Assembly (NCBI GenBank): GCA_001600875.1
Contig: BCLD01000005.1
Location: forward strand, 383,332-447,331
Reading direction: 5' to 3'
Origin: Solicoccozyma terricola
Lineage: Eukaryota; Basidiomycota; Tremellomycetes; Filobasidiales; Piskurozymaceae
DNA: 64,000 nucleotides
In this document: in pieces, positions 35,177 to 46,908 of the stretch
Layout: each line of letters starts with the position of its first letter
Numbering within the stretch: position 1 is the first letter of the stretch
Position numbers and translations under genes: made by a program
Notes under the pieces: model-generated
Database searches by the model: none
Told to the model about the DNA's origin: nothing
The model's input: only the letters and a program-made list of their open reading frames with translations

Positions 35177-36446
35177 GGTTGATTAGGTGATGCCTCCATG
35201 GACTACAACAGAGGACCCGTTCAAGTCTTTATATCTTCGCTGGGTATTGAACACCGCCTTCCCAGACCTGGACTCCGCCGCTGCTTCCTCTCACACCTCG
35301 CAGCCACCTTGCTTCCTACCGGAACCACGGCACACCTCCCCCTCGCCACCGGCATGTTCTCGTCGTCATGTGCGGGCAATGCCGAGACTACGGAGCGGTC
35401 GGTGGGCCTACTCACGGATGGTCATGTGGCTCCAGGCTGAATCCAGGTTTCGAGGCTTCTGTACCGTAGAATGGCAGGTGAAATTGCAGGAGGATTTGAG
35501 GTGAGAAGTTTCAGGCTTTGGGACATCTATTTTCGCAACTCATAGAAGGGCATCAAGATCACTCAGACCACTTTGAATAATATTTTCCTCCCGAGAGGAC
35601 AAAGTTTCAAACAAGGTGACATTAGCAACCCCTTTGGTCAGTTCTGACACACCTTCCAATCTCCTCAATATGGACAATCGCGATGCCATTGCCGCTATCC
35701 TCGACAACGAGTCTCCGTCTATCGAGACCTGCATGGGGCAGCGAGATCCAGATTCAGAGAGACCATCCGACAACAGTCTCATCAAGTCCCTTAAACAGCT
35801 TGAATCCGATACATCGTGAATGAAAGCTGGTCTTATAAAGCTGCTGTACTGTCAAGATTACGTAGGTCAAGACCAGATCTCCATTTAAGCGATCAGCGCC
35901 ATGGTCTCTAGGGCTCTGGAGTGGTCACCAGGTCGAGGGATAGCAGGGATGGAGCAGATCCTTGCAGGGGTTTTGAGGAAGCAACAGCAGCTGTCGCTGT
36001 TAATGATGATCTTTTACTTAGTATGTACTAAGTTTCTCCCATAATATTGCTCAGGTTACAACTGGCAGAAATCCCCTAATCCCTTCGTTGTTAATACCCC
36101 CCGAGTCAAGAGCGGATTCTTTGCTGCTGATGGTCATAAGACCATCTGTTAGCAGGTGACTAGTGACTGAATCCGACCGAGTTAAAACCCTGACTTCCGA
36201 CCCATAATGACGTCATTATATGATTCGTCATGGTTCGTCATCGTTCATGACTAAGAGGAATGTATGGTGTTGAATACCAGAACTATTAGTGTTGTAGTTT
36301 GTGATGATGAACGCTGTGTGGCAAACTGTCCTCTAATTTGGTGACATCCCTTAATGGAACAGTCGAAGCGGAGAAGAATACTGAGCTGAGTTTTAAAACG
36401 TTGGAAAGCTAATATCCTGCTTTCACGAACGTCATCAGGTCGGAGA
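35177..36446. other. No gene recognised
   Basis: Divergent upstream region of the lectin gene. A short frame at 35616-35819 (68 codons, acidic and serine-rich) has no recognised family. The stretch 36447 onward is LTR sequence. Confidence 0.3.
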
Positions 36447-36767
36447 TGTTGAATATTGACGCATCCGGTCATAGAACAATAGGCAACAGGACTCAAGATG
36501 GAAAGAAGGTTGGAAGCACCAATGTCTCATGGACTAGTGTGAGACATAAGGAAGTGAGACAGGGAAACAATGGATCTAAGTTCATTCCATTGTTATAGGT
36601 CAACAACACTATTGTTGACTTAGGCAGAAGGGTAACCGATTTCTCTATTGTTCTAAAGCCGCTCCTGCATCTATATAGTCAGGGTAAGCGAGATAGAGAT
36701 TGTCGTTGTATTGAAGAAGCACCCATATCCAATACTTTCACCTGCTTACAACCTTTATCGAACAACA
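36447..36767 (+). repeat. LTR-B, solo copy
   Basis: TGTTGAATATTGACGCATCC to CGAACAACA, 321 bases, with a TATA-like CTATATAG at about 36672. It is about 95 percent alike to 61874-62193, where the same sequence precedes a gag gene. No internal region follows and no target duplication is obvious (GGAGA versus ACGCG). Confidence 0.8.
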
Positions 36768-37363
36768 ACGCGTGGTGAAGGTGGCGAGAGACAACAGGAT
36801 GGAGTCGTGTTTACAGCAACAAGCTACAAGACTCTACTCTCCGACCACTCTCCGCACCTTGTTCATGTCGTCAGCGGTGCCGAGTAGGTTGCAGTCAGTC
36901 ATTGCCTAAGAAAATTGCGGGAGTTTGTGGTGCACGTACAACCGATAGACTCCTGGAGCCAGCGTAATTCTCGCGTAGGGTTGCGTTATTCCCTGTTTCC
37001 CTTTGTGTTGAGAGGAATGGACTCGGATCTCTGTCTCAGCGACTATGATGATGTTGAAGAGAAAAGAGCCCAGGTGGTAGTGACCTGGCTAGAGGTAGCG
37101 GTGAGATAGACCACTTGGCCATGACACCCTAGACACTGTTGAATATTGGCATAGGACGTCAGGCTCAGTTGAGTCAATACGGCGAGAATGTCCGTCAGTC
37201 CGCTGGCTTGGACAAACAGCGGCACCGCTGCACATGGGAGCTTGGCGAGCTTCAAGCCACTTCCCGAACGGTCTTTAGGGTCCCAGACGGCGTGATAAGC
37301 GAGGTGGAGGACTTCGGCTTTAGTCCTGGCCTGATATCGGGCCTCGGCTTCCAAGGGCGCCAC
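36768..37363. other. LTR-A remnant and unplaced open frame
   Basis: 37006-37137 is a degenerate, minus-oriented LTR-A (AGAGGAATGGACT, GGATCTCTGTCTCAGCGACT, CCTAGACAC). It is followed by TGTTGAATATTGGCATA. On the minus strand 37160-37375 a frame reads LLVAPLEAEARYQARTKAEV and LKLAKLPCAAVPLFVQASGL; it looks protein-like, but I do not recognise it. Confidence 0.45.
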
Positions 37364-37545
37364 CAGCAAGGCAATGGTGTTGGTGCGCGAAAAGACAGCC
37401 TGTCTTAGGGCAAATTCAGTATCACAGCGAGGCGAGTTCACAGGACTTCCGGCTGTGTTTATGTCTTCGCCCCATGGCAACGAAACCAAAAGACAGGCTG
37501 GCTTTTCATTCTTTGCCCAGTACTGAGCTTCATCACGAGCACAAT
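37364..37545 (+). repeat. MITE-like repeat, copy 2
   Basis: Inverted relative to copy 1 at 7898-8090. Palindromic motifs lie at about 37387-37406 and 37492-37511 and are slightly decayed (CTGTCTTAGG; GGCTGGCTTTT). The conserved core TCAGTATCACAGCGAG is present. Confidence 0.6.
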
Positions 37546-37735
37546 CGTGTCAGAGGCCGTCGCTAGCGGAACGCAGGCCCTTGCAATAGAGTCATCGTAC
37601 GCACGACTGATAGAGACGTGAGGAATGAGCGGAGGGCCGGGTTCGGGGTGGCGTTGAGCCGGAACACTCAACTCCCATTTCCAAAACTCCGCTCGAGGAA
37701 TTGAGAAATCTCCAAAACTTACCATATTTAAGACC

Positions 37736-38045
37736 AAGATGATCCTTGACCCTCCTAACAACCTCACCGGCCTCCATTCCCTTCCCTTTCTCAAAATAAC
37801 AATTCTTCCCATACCAGCACCCCGATGTAAATCAGCAGCGTCCACATCGTCCCCAACATGAGCTGCCTATGATGGGAGTGAGCGATAATCCAGGTGTTAT
37901 CAAACATGGTGATGCTAACCTGTTATTCCAAAAATATCATCATTTGCCCACCAATCATTACTCTCCACCTCGCACAGGATGAAATGAGAAAGAAACCCTC
38001 ACCAATCATTAATTCCACCCTTCACAGCATCCAAACTATCGGACA
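37736..38045 (-). pseudogene. NIF3-like protein, C-terminal exons
   Basis: Minus-strand blocks read LDAVKGGINDW (38040-38005, between a TAG acceptor and GTGAGG donor) and, after an intron, AHVGDDVDAADLHRGAGMGR followed by EAGEVVRRVKDHLGLKY (to a GTAAGT donor at about 37735). LDAV-x-GGINDWL and the G-x-G-MGR...VK-x-x-LGL pattern are NIF3/DUF34 landmarks; the family is a widespread metal-binding protein of uncertain function. A frame break separates GMGRIVI from the EAGEV block. The 5' half is not recognisable beyond 38100, where duplicated sequence of copy 3 begins. Confidence 0.45.
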
Positions 38046-38289
38046 GAGGAAGCATAGTTGAGTGGTTATTGGGGGAGGGGTATGAGGCTGTCACCTGATT
38101 TGTAAAAGAGGCCTTGGCCTGTATCAATGCGATCCTTGCCACTGACCAGTTCGGCCGGTCAGGTGGAACAGAAATCCGGTAAGCCGGGAGGTCGACCACC
38201 CACCCCACCCGCCCGCCCTCGACTCACACATCGCCTTCCAAGCATTCGGTGCAAACTCCTTGGGAATTTCACTACGCCTCGGCATATGT

Positions 38290-39329
38290 ATATTCTCGTC
38301 CGTCCATGACCACTCGGCCAAACGCTTAAGTCTGATAAAACACAAATCCGAAGAACCGGAAAAATCTCCTAAAGATCGAAGCTGGAATACAACGGCTTCT
38401 CCAACATGCGCGCCCCACACATCGCACTCTCTTGACCATNCTCTCCTCTCCACCTTGCTCTCCTACAGAATCGACCCCGACCACCTCTCTTTCAATTCCA
38501 GCAGCCCCAGAATCTTATCGGTATCTTCTCGAGCCTTTTTGGACAAGAACTTGATGACAAACGGGGGATTTTCGCCGACGGTACGCTTTATCTGACTAAC
38601 CACTTCTTCGATGAGCTCTGCCATCTCCTGTCCGTAATCCGTTAGTCGGATGAGAGCTTCTCGTTCGTTTCGGTGGCGCCAGGAGGTGACTAGCGCCATG
38701 ACGGTTTCACGATGTGTGGCTTCGAAGTCGCTGCTGAAGCAGATGGCTTGGTAGGCTTCGATGAGTGTGCCCATAAGAGCTTTGATGGAGGTAACGAGAG
38801 CAGCGGGCGGGGACGTAGGTCTGGTAGCCGTAGCCTTCGCAGTGGCGAGGTTTAGCGCAGGCGGACGGATCGAGGGAGCTGCGGATGTACTCGCGATGGC
38901 AGGTACTTGAATGGTCGAGGCGGGTAATGGGGCACCTCCTTGTCGGACGGCTAGGGTGATACCGTTGGTCTGAATGGCGGTTGGGGTGGTGGCGGCCGCT
39001 GGGTTCACTGAGCGAGGTGGTCAGCTGGAGACTCGTTGACGTAATGGACTGCCGAGAACTGACTTCCTCGTGTTAGAGCAGCTGGAGCCACCTCAGCCAG
39101 CGTAATGACGGTGGCTGAAGCCATTGTCGACGCCGGAACCGTGATCACACTCGGCGTAGTAGAAGCAGGAGTCGAGGTGGAAGCCGAAGCCGATAGAGCA
39201 GTCGGTACAGACGCCAGAACAGGAGTCACGGAAGCCGGAGTGACAGCCTTTTGCGCCACTTGCTCCGATACCTCCGACTTGCCCGTCTCAGCACTCGAAG
39301 GCAACGCTGGCGCAGTGGTCAACGACAGG
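38290..39329 (-). pseudogene. Ser/Thr/Pro-rich protein of unknown function, copy 3 (3' part)
   Basis: The minus-strand frame 39008-38463 is identical in all residues to the last exon of copy 1 (11787-12332), and the preceding exon differs only slightly (for example LPSSAETGKSEVSEQVAQ). The 3' flank continues to match to about 38309. At 39329, exactly after GTCAACGACAG, similarity to copy 1 ends and a telomere-like repeat begins. Only about the last third of the gene is present. Near identity shows the copying event is recent compared with the duplication that made copy 2. Confidence 0.8.
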
Positions 39330-39347
39330 CCCCTAACCCCTAACCCC
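39330..39347 (+). repeat. Short telomere-like tract at duplication breakpoint
   Basis: GCCCCTAACCCCTAACCCCT, two and a half CCCCTAA units, sits at the end of the third gene copy and about 160 bases from the stop of the MFS gene at 39510. Confidence 0.65.
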
Positions 39348-39509
39348 TCTCGTAAGGTGCCGAGCCAGTCAAAAGATGAATGTGCCCCAATCCCTAGTCG
39401 GCATAGTTTACTGTTAAGACTACAACGGTATCTAATCGTTTTTGATCCCCTAACCTCCTGTTCGCAGTCGGAACCCTCACTGCTGCGATTCGAACTCGAG
39501 CAATCCCCA

Positions 39510-41652
39510 CTACAACTGCAAGATTCGCAAATACATAGCCGATCCACTCCTCCTCAACCTCTTCCCACAGTAAATCATCACCAATGCTGTCGCAGCCGAT
39601 ACTACGAACACTACCGCCGCAGTGATTGACCATATTTCGTAACCAAGGTTGACCACCCAAGGGGTAATGGCGTAGTTCTGTGATTCCCCCATGAGTAACT
39701 GTTGTTTCTTCGTGCAAATAGAGGTAGGAAAATAACTTACGAATCCAAATGTCAGTATCATAGCAGGTAGCATCATGCCGACGTAGAAAGGAGCCGACTC
39801 GTCCGCGCTATCATCAGCCGATGCAATGCCATGGAAGGAATCGAACATGTAGTTGACAACAATGAGTGTGGCTAGAGGTCCCAAGCCGAAGAGAAGACTC
39901 TGTTTTTGGATGACGCAGGTGGTCAGCAGGCAGATTTAGTCTGCGCAAGTCAATCAGGTTAGCCGACTCACCATTCCCATCACGAAGACGATCCAGTGCA
40001 ACTCGAAGTAAGCTCCCATGCCCATCAGCAACAACCCCAATGGTCCTACCAAAAACAATGGTAATGTCAACCAGAGCTTATGCTCCGCTTCGGAGATTCC
40101 ACGATTCCTTCGAGCCATGAAGACAGTTAATTTATCCGAAAGACTGCCGGAGATAAGAGCGCTGGGAGAGTTGGATTCATCAGAAATGACGTCGTGAGAT
40201 TACACTGTGTTGCTTCGACTTACACTGGGATAGTGACGATGACTGGACCAAAGAAGCACAAGCCAACAGACACGGCTGAGAAGTTGTAAGGTGGAGCAGA
40301 CAAGACGAAGGATGCTAGAGCATTTCCGACATTATACCAAACCTGCGGTGTGATCTCCCCATCAGCGCCCTAACTCACATGCCAAACCGTATGACCCCTG
40401 CCCTCCCCCCCCGCCCCCCCTCTCTCTCACGACTCACTTGATAAATACCATACTGGAATGCTCCAAACCACACCAATGGTAGTGCCGCCGCACACCAAAG
40501 TGGCTGAACAACCCCTAGGTAAAAGGTGCGCAACACATGGCCTCGCAGTCGGACAGGTTGGAAACCCATTCTCGCCACAAACGACTTGGTCGTTCCTTCA
40601 AGATTGCGATGATGATGAAGGTGTTCAACATCTACTGCGGCCTCTGTGACACCTTTGTTGATGCTTGTTTGCTGGGTGACCTCGTTTTTCTCGGTCGTCA
40701 AGTCGTCCACGGTGACCGTGACCGGCGTGGTGGGCGGAGCGCGGGCATAGGATGTCTCCTCCATGAAGAAGAAACAGATGATAGCGGTAACGAAGCATAG
40801 ACCACCTGACATGATCTGAGACCGGTGAGCATGTCAATGAACACTCTCTTATCCGCACATGTTTCGCCTCACCAAGACCGCTTTGTATCCCAGAGCTGAA
40901 TAAACACCTGACCCGACAATTGGCGCTAGCAATGGGACAAGGTAGATCCAAAGCATATAGACTGATTGTGAAGACCCTTTCAGCATACTTTCTCTCCAAC
41001 TCACAATGTTCAACCACACTCACCCGACATGTAAAACCCCCTCTCGTGGAAAAAATACAAGTCGGCAATACTAACTGCTGACACTGTAAAGATCGGACTG
41101 CTGAAAAAACCGACGAGGATCCTATTGATGACCCATTGAGCGTTTCCTCTCGTCCAAGCTGCCCAAACCATGCATGCACCCTGACCGATCAATGAAATCA
41201 GGTAGACTGGTCGTTTCCCAACAAGGACGGCGAGTGCTTGAAAGAACAGTGGTCCAATACCAAGGAAGAGATACGTGTAACCTGTTCCTTCGTTTAGTTG
41301 GGCAAAGGAGAGTCCAGTTTGCTCAACGAGTGGTCCAAAGATTGCGTATAGAGCACCAGCGGCTAGGCAAGAAGCAGTGAGATATCTGTTATCCAAACCC
41401 GATGGGATGTCTAAGTGTCCATTCTATCTTGTTTTCTGAACAACGATTTGAAGGCGGTACGCACAGCAACAGACAGGCCAAAGATATCCTCTTCCTCCAC
41501 TTTCCCCAGTTCACAGGATCATTGATATTCGCACTTGGATGCGGGAGGAGGACAACAGCATCTTGCCCGACCTGGACAGCATCGAGGTCGGTGCCATCCA
41601 AGAGGCGGATCGTGCCTGGAACGAACTCTTCGTTGTCGTGTGCAGAGGACAT
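39510..41652 (-). CDS. MFS transporter, DHA1-like
   Basis: Starts MSSAHDNEEFVPGTIRLLDG at 41652; the hydrophilic N-terminus with NDPVNWGKWRKRISL is typical of fungal DHA1-type 12-helix transporters. Exon 2 gives YLTASCLAAGALYAIFGPLV, LNEGTGYTYLFLGIGPLFFQ, GKRPVYLISLIGQGACMVW and NRILVGFFSSPIFTVSAVSI; then SVYMLWIYLVPLLAPIVGSG, a central hydrophilic loop of about 90 residues, and the second bundle to VVFVVSAATALVMIYCGKRL. It ends at 39510. Introns are GT-AG, and one at about 40400 has a long C/G run. Members export or import small amphipathic compounds. The C-terminus may be altered by the adjacent breakpoint, since the last residues (SAMYLRILQL) are not typical. Confidence 0.8.
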
Positions 41653-42989
41653 GATGGAGGTCTGGGATTGTAAGAAGACATGGAGCAAAGCCTTCGGTAT
41701 ATATAGTCTTGGATCGACCTGCAGAGGATACAAAGATTTAGGCGGCGGCATAAACCTTTTGCCGGGTCTTTATCGGATCCTGACAGGATATGTTTACCCT
41801 TCCGAAGCGGAGCACAGGCCGCGGTTGCTAATCGTAACAAATATCGACATTGCCGCCCAAGCCTTTTGATGTACAGATAAGAAGCCTCGGATTCCGATGA
41901 GTCCGTTTGAGAACGATCTGGGATAGATGTACGAATAGATTTACGCCGGCGCGAACACTGGTATATCGTGGATGCAGGGGGATAAAAATTGGACGGCTAG
42001 ACTTGAGAGCATCGTCTACTTCACCGACACGCGGATCCTCTGCACAAGACTCTGTCTTTGCAGTTGGCTGCGATAGAAGGCTTTGAGGGTGCCTTGCATT
42101 GTTCCAGAGCGCAGTGTTGTATCAGCCTAGGAGCAGACCTCTGAGAATACTGGGACTAGCAAGCGCCTTGGCCGATGTCAGAGATAACACGCTTCAAGCC
42201 ACCTACCAAGATAATTGGCGTTTCTTTCGCCGCCATTCGAATTTCGAGCTCGCGAGTCGGGGTTTGGCTAACAAGACCAGGAATGCATACGTCTGGCGGG
42301 CTCTATGGAAATGCAAAGCCATGTCGGTGTTCGCTCTCAGAAACAATGCCGTCGCAGAGTATCCCAATAGAGGACTAATGCCGTTGGGAATGCCTTGACG
42401 TGCGACGTGCGGCGAGATCTTGATGCAGCTTGATGTTATCGACGACTTTTACATGTTGAGCTGCAGAACCGCTCGTGGATAGCAGGATACAGACTTCGGT
42501 GTTTACTGCTCTCCACCGGACGCTAAGCTGCTGTCCGCCGAGCCTCCTGTCTCGCACCGCAGAGCTCCGTGTTCGGCGAAAGGTCTGGGGGCGAACTCGG
42601 TGGCAAATGAAAACTTGTCACGTGCCGGAGCTCTGTCGTGGAATAAATGGATCTTTAACACCATCGACGCGATCATACAGCGATCATTACAGTAGCGCTT
42701 CAGTTGGTCAAGAGGAAAGATTCAGTGCAGCATCATATCACTCATAGCAGAGTAAGCGTTACCGACTCCCACAGGCGTGGAAAAAAACTGAACGCCCCTC
42801 GATGCACGATCCACAGAACAATTCTCTCTATCCTCCGTCCCTTCCTTCCACCTCAAACGCAATCGATCTAATTGGTAGAACAACGAGGAGATATGGGGGG
42901 GGGGGGGGACGGTGGCCGTCGTTGATGCGGGGTAGGGATGTACCGAATTGGCGCGCGGTATCAACAAAGGTTGAAAAGATTCGACGACG
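41653..42989. other. No gene recognised
   Basis: Upstream of the MFS gene. A plus-strand frame 42099-42398 is open for 99 codons without a recognised family. A G run lies at 42896-42909. Confidence 0.3.
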
Positions 42990-43365
42990 ATGACGAAAAG
43001 AAAGAAGGAAAACTCGATCGAGAGTTGGGTCGTGAAACATTAATATGACCTGGAGAGAGGGGGGTAGGTGGTGGATTAGCAGGTGGGCACTCGGGAGGAC
43101 AGGGAAGGGAAAGGGGGGGGGGGGNGTTACATTGTCGGTTGTTACGTGGACATCTGAGTGGAGTGAAGTGGGGGTTATGGTTCAGTGATGTAGACAACAC
43201 ACACACCCATCCCCACCCCCACCAACTTACCACTTTCAATCCCTTCACAACCCTCCTTGACCGCCGCTCTAAAACTGGCCTCTGGTAAATTCGCCGAAGC
43301 TCCTCTTTGTCCCCAGCAATCTGGAAATGCTCTACGAGCCGCCCCAAGACTGTTACTGTTGGACT
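42990..43365 (-). pseudogene. Glycerophosphodiester phosphodiesterase, N-terminal exons
   Basis: Minus-strand exon 1 starts MSQSNSNSLGAARRAFPDCW at 43365 and continues GQRGASANLPEASFRAAVKE, GCEGIES. Exon 2 reads DVHVTTDNV, and exon 3 VILMFHDPTLDR. These are the first strands of the GDPD barrel, but the catalytic His of the G-H-R-G motif is Gln here, and the usual P-E-N is P-E-A. The second catalytic His-Asp (FHDPTLDR) is kept. Introns contain poly-C runs (sense) and an N. No later exon of the family is visible beyond 42990, so the gene is truncated and probably inactive. Confidence 0.7.
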
Positions 43366-43811
43366 GTGACATGGTGCTGATGATGGCTGGATACGGGGTC
43401 AGTATGGAAATGTTCAACAAGTTCAACACAGCAGCGGCGGGTGGCGAAATGTGTCCAGGTGGTCCCAACCCACGTGCGTGAATGAGTCACGTGGATTAAA
43501 GATAAGTTCGCCACGCTCGAATGGACCGCGACACGGGTTCCACTGTGGATCCCCCAGACTGACGCACTGTTCATGTGGGGCCAAGGTGTGACCCAACGGA
43601 ATTCAAGACTTGCGTTGAGATATAGACAGACAAACAGAGTAAAGGTTATCAAATCACTCTTGCAAATACCTCTCACCATTCCTCACGCAATAGCTGGGAC
43701 ATACGGCAGCAGCAGCAGCAACAACAGATGAACAAAGGTATTCACAAATTTTGGTCTTGTGTAGAAATCACTTGAATCACCACCACCACTTTCGTAATGA
43801 AAATGTAAACT

Positions 43812-43945
43812 GCGAGGTAACTAATCACTGACCCGGGCCATCATACAACGAAGGTGAAAAAATAAAAACAAAAAAGGTCAACAATTCTAGCGTCGCGCCC
43901 AGAGGTGGATTTGACAGATCGCAGTTGTATATAAACCTATATACA
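43812..43945 (+). promoter_or_regulatory. Promoter-like block, copy 2
   Basis: Shares ordered blocks, including CGCAGTTGTATATAAACC, with 1397-1500. It stands upstream of the unknown plus-strand gene at 44.4-45.0 kb. Confidence 0.5.
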
Positions 43946-44162
43946 AATCCATTTCCATATCATACTATACGATACTAGGTAATCCGGATACAGCATTGTA
44001 TTGCGGTTGGTGTTTGGTAGCGGTGACGGCGCTGGTTGCGGCTGGATGGAGAGTTGGAAGGGGGTTAGGTGGGGTTAAGGGAGGAGAAGGAGGAAGTTGG
44101 TTGTTTGATGGTGGTAGTCTTGGTGTGTAGTTTATCCGTCCCGTCATTCTCATCGGTACTCC

Positions 44163-44163
<1 letters not shown>

Positions 44164-44240
<77 letters not shown>

Positions 44241-44260
44241 ACCCCCCCCCCCCCCCCCCC
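44164..44260 (+). repeat. Long poly-C tract
   Basis: 77 C, one A, then 19 C, followed by further C-rich sequence to about 44284. Real length may differ because assemblies are unreliable here. Confidence 0.85.
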
Positions 44261-44399
44261 AACCCCACCCCCCACCCCACCCCCTACTTCCCCTTGGTTC
44301 TCCGTTGCTGCTGTCTCCCCGCGCTTCCTATCACCCGCTTGCTTTAGTCCTGTTACTCGCTGTCATATGGACACAAATCAGTGATGTCCAACAACGGTT

Positions 44400-44990
44400 C
44401 AAAACCTGACTAGAGCAACAGCTCTACATCCGATTCCATCGTTGGCTCAGATGGAACAATCGGAGATATTGGTCAAAGGGTTGGCGGAAAGTACTGTGTT
44501 CATCTCGGTTGGGTTCACTAGGGTTTGGTTGTTGCAGGTGAGTCGGGCGTAAGCAGATGGTGGTAGAGAAGCAGAAGGAATGGATAGAGGATGGTAGATT
44601 CTTTCGGTTCCCACCCAAAAAACAAAATCCTCGAGGGGAAGTCCCCTTATTCGACAAACCCTGACACTTTTGGAATCTTTCCCCCTTGACCGTCCCCAAC
44701 AGTGCGGCCGATATTACTCTGAACGATCGGATACAAAAAACAGCTTTCCAGCGTCTCCAAGATGGACAATCCCGCCGTGCATCGTCCACAACCAAACCGA
44801 CCTCTCAAACCACTGCGAATTCCATCCCACCTTAGAGCAGGAACGCCATCCAGGGAACTCACACAGGAAGAAGCGATGGGTTTGTTGGATCATGTTGATG
44901 ATGTGGGTGCTAGGAAATCGGAGATGAATGGGAATGCAAAGAACGGGAAACGGGGACATAAGATTAGTAGTATATTAGGGAAAGGAAGAT
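44400..44990 (+). CDS. Small protein of unknown function
   Basis: An exon ending at the GTGAGT donor at about 44537 encodes ALHPIPSLAQMEQSEILVKG and LAESTVFISVGFTRVWLLQ, which resembles a membrane-inserting segment. After an intron ending CCCCAACAG (44700), one phase reads AADITLNDRIQKTAFQRLQD and stops at about 44835; another phase stays open to 44930. The first option looks more protein-like. The architecture (hydrophobic segment after a linker) faintly recalls OPA3-like mitochondrial proteins, but that is weak. The first exon and start are not located; the poly-C tract would fall in an upstream intron. Confidence 0.3.
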
Positions 44991-45314
44991 GATGGAGGGG
45001 AGCGGGGAATCAAGTTTGTATATCAATACATGGCATGGTTTGGATTAATTTCTCTTGAGATTGGGATAGTGAGATAGTGCAGTAAGGGTTGGGCAGATCA
45101 GACAGTGGAATCCTCTGTCAAGGATGCGCAGACGGACGTAGACTGGATGCAGACCCCCGGGCCAGCTGTATGAAGATCCCGGCAAACGAATCCCAATCCC
45201 GCTGCACGACCGTGAAAATACCCAAATCTGCCATCCCGATATTGAGATTACACGAAATCAATTCATCGACTACCTCGACACACCACCGCGACCCTCCCCT
45301 CGCCCCCCTCTTTT

Positions 45315-46572
45315 TCACTCGGGTCCAGAAATCATGCACTTGATCACGCCCTATCAACCACCGAACAAAATCCCTCCAGGAATCAGCCGCAAGAACCCAG
45401 AACCATGTTGGGAGAAAAGCCAAAACACCCACCTTCCCACTCGCATCCTTGCCCTGCTCCGTGACTTTGAACGCCTCGAGCGCATCTTTGAACTCGTATC
45501 GATGGGTGACGAGTGGTTTGAGATCGATAAGACCAAGTTCAACGAGGCAGATGGCGAGGACGAACGAGCCAGGTCCGTATCTGACGGTTCGTGGAAGGCG
45601 TAGGTCGTTATCAGTATATGAACGAAGGCAAACCCCAGCTGAATGGTTCCCCCAAAAACGCACCGGAAACAACCCTTGAGCGTCAACTCCTTGCCAAAAT
45701 CATGATAATCGGAATCGTCACATTCGGCGCTCCCATTCCAACTTGTACGAACCGACCGCTATGCGAGCAAAAACCGTGCAGCGTGGCGTCATCAACGTCA
45801 ATTATTCCCCCCCCCCCCTCTTTTTTTCCAACCCTCATCGCGCCACTCACCACCCTCGCAAAGTATGCAACCCAGTAATCACACAAACCTCCGCTCCCGT
45901 AGCTTCAATCACGATATCGATCGCTCCCGGACCCATATCTGGAATATCAAGAGCTTGTTTGAGAGCGATTGAAGTCCGACGTCCGTATTCTGCTCTGGAC
46001 TCGTTTTGTTCCATTGGTGGCTGTGAGAGGTAGTGGATCAAGGGATGTTTCAGTGGGAAAGCAGTGGGAGGTGGTAGGAGGTGGTAGGAGGTGGTTGGAG
46101 GTGGTTGGAGGTGGTTGGAGGTGGTTGGAGGTGGTTGGAGGTGGTTGGAGGTGAGGAGTTGGTTGGAGGTGGTGGGAGGTGATTAGAGGTGAAGAGCGAG
46201 GTAGGAGGTGAAAGGTAGTGGTAGTTGGAGAGTGGTAAAGAGGTGGTGGAACGTTGAGAGGGAGTTAGAAGAGTGAGTTAGAAGAGTGAGTTGGGTGGGT
46301 GGGAGGCAGTTAAGGGTTGGTGGGACAAGTGTAGAGGTGGGGATGAAGAGGTGATGAAAGGTATAGAGCGAGAGGTGCAAAGGAAGTGAAGAGGAGGAGT
46401 GAACAACATACAGGTTGGAAAATATCGCTTGCAGCGTAAGATTTAGCGAATTCGAGACGTTCAGCATTAATGTCTAGGATTTAGCAGAATGAGACCAATG
46501 AGGAGGAGTTTGGATGTGGGACATGGGACGTTGGGTAGGGGAAGGGTCAGAAAGTGAGAAGAAGAGAGCGCC

Positions 46573-46635
<63 letters not shown>

Positions 46636-46816
46636 NNNNNNNNNNNNNNNNNNNNNNNNNNNNNNNNNNNNNNNNNNNNNNNNNNNNNNNNNNNNNNNNN
46701 NNNNNNNNNNNNNNNNNNNNNNNNNNNNNNNNNNNNNNNNNNNNNNNNNNNNNNNNNNNNNNNNNNNNNNNNNNNNNNNNNNNNNNNNNNNNNNNNNNNN
46801 NNNNNNNNNNNNNNNN

Positions 46817-46908
<92 letters not shown>

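Noticed and set aside
44065..44347. Poly-Gly/poly-Pro frames over the C tract
   Set aside because: Artefact of the homopolymer; no flanking domain or splice logic.
44392..44412. B-box-like GGTTCAAAACC
   Set aside because: No A box at the right distance and no cloverleaf.
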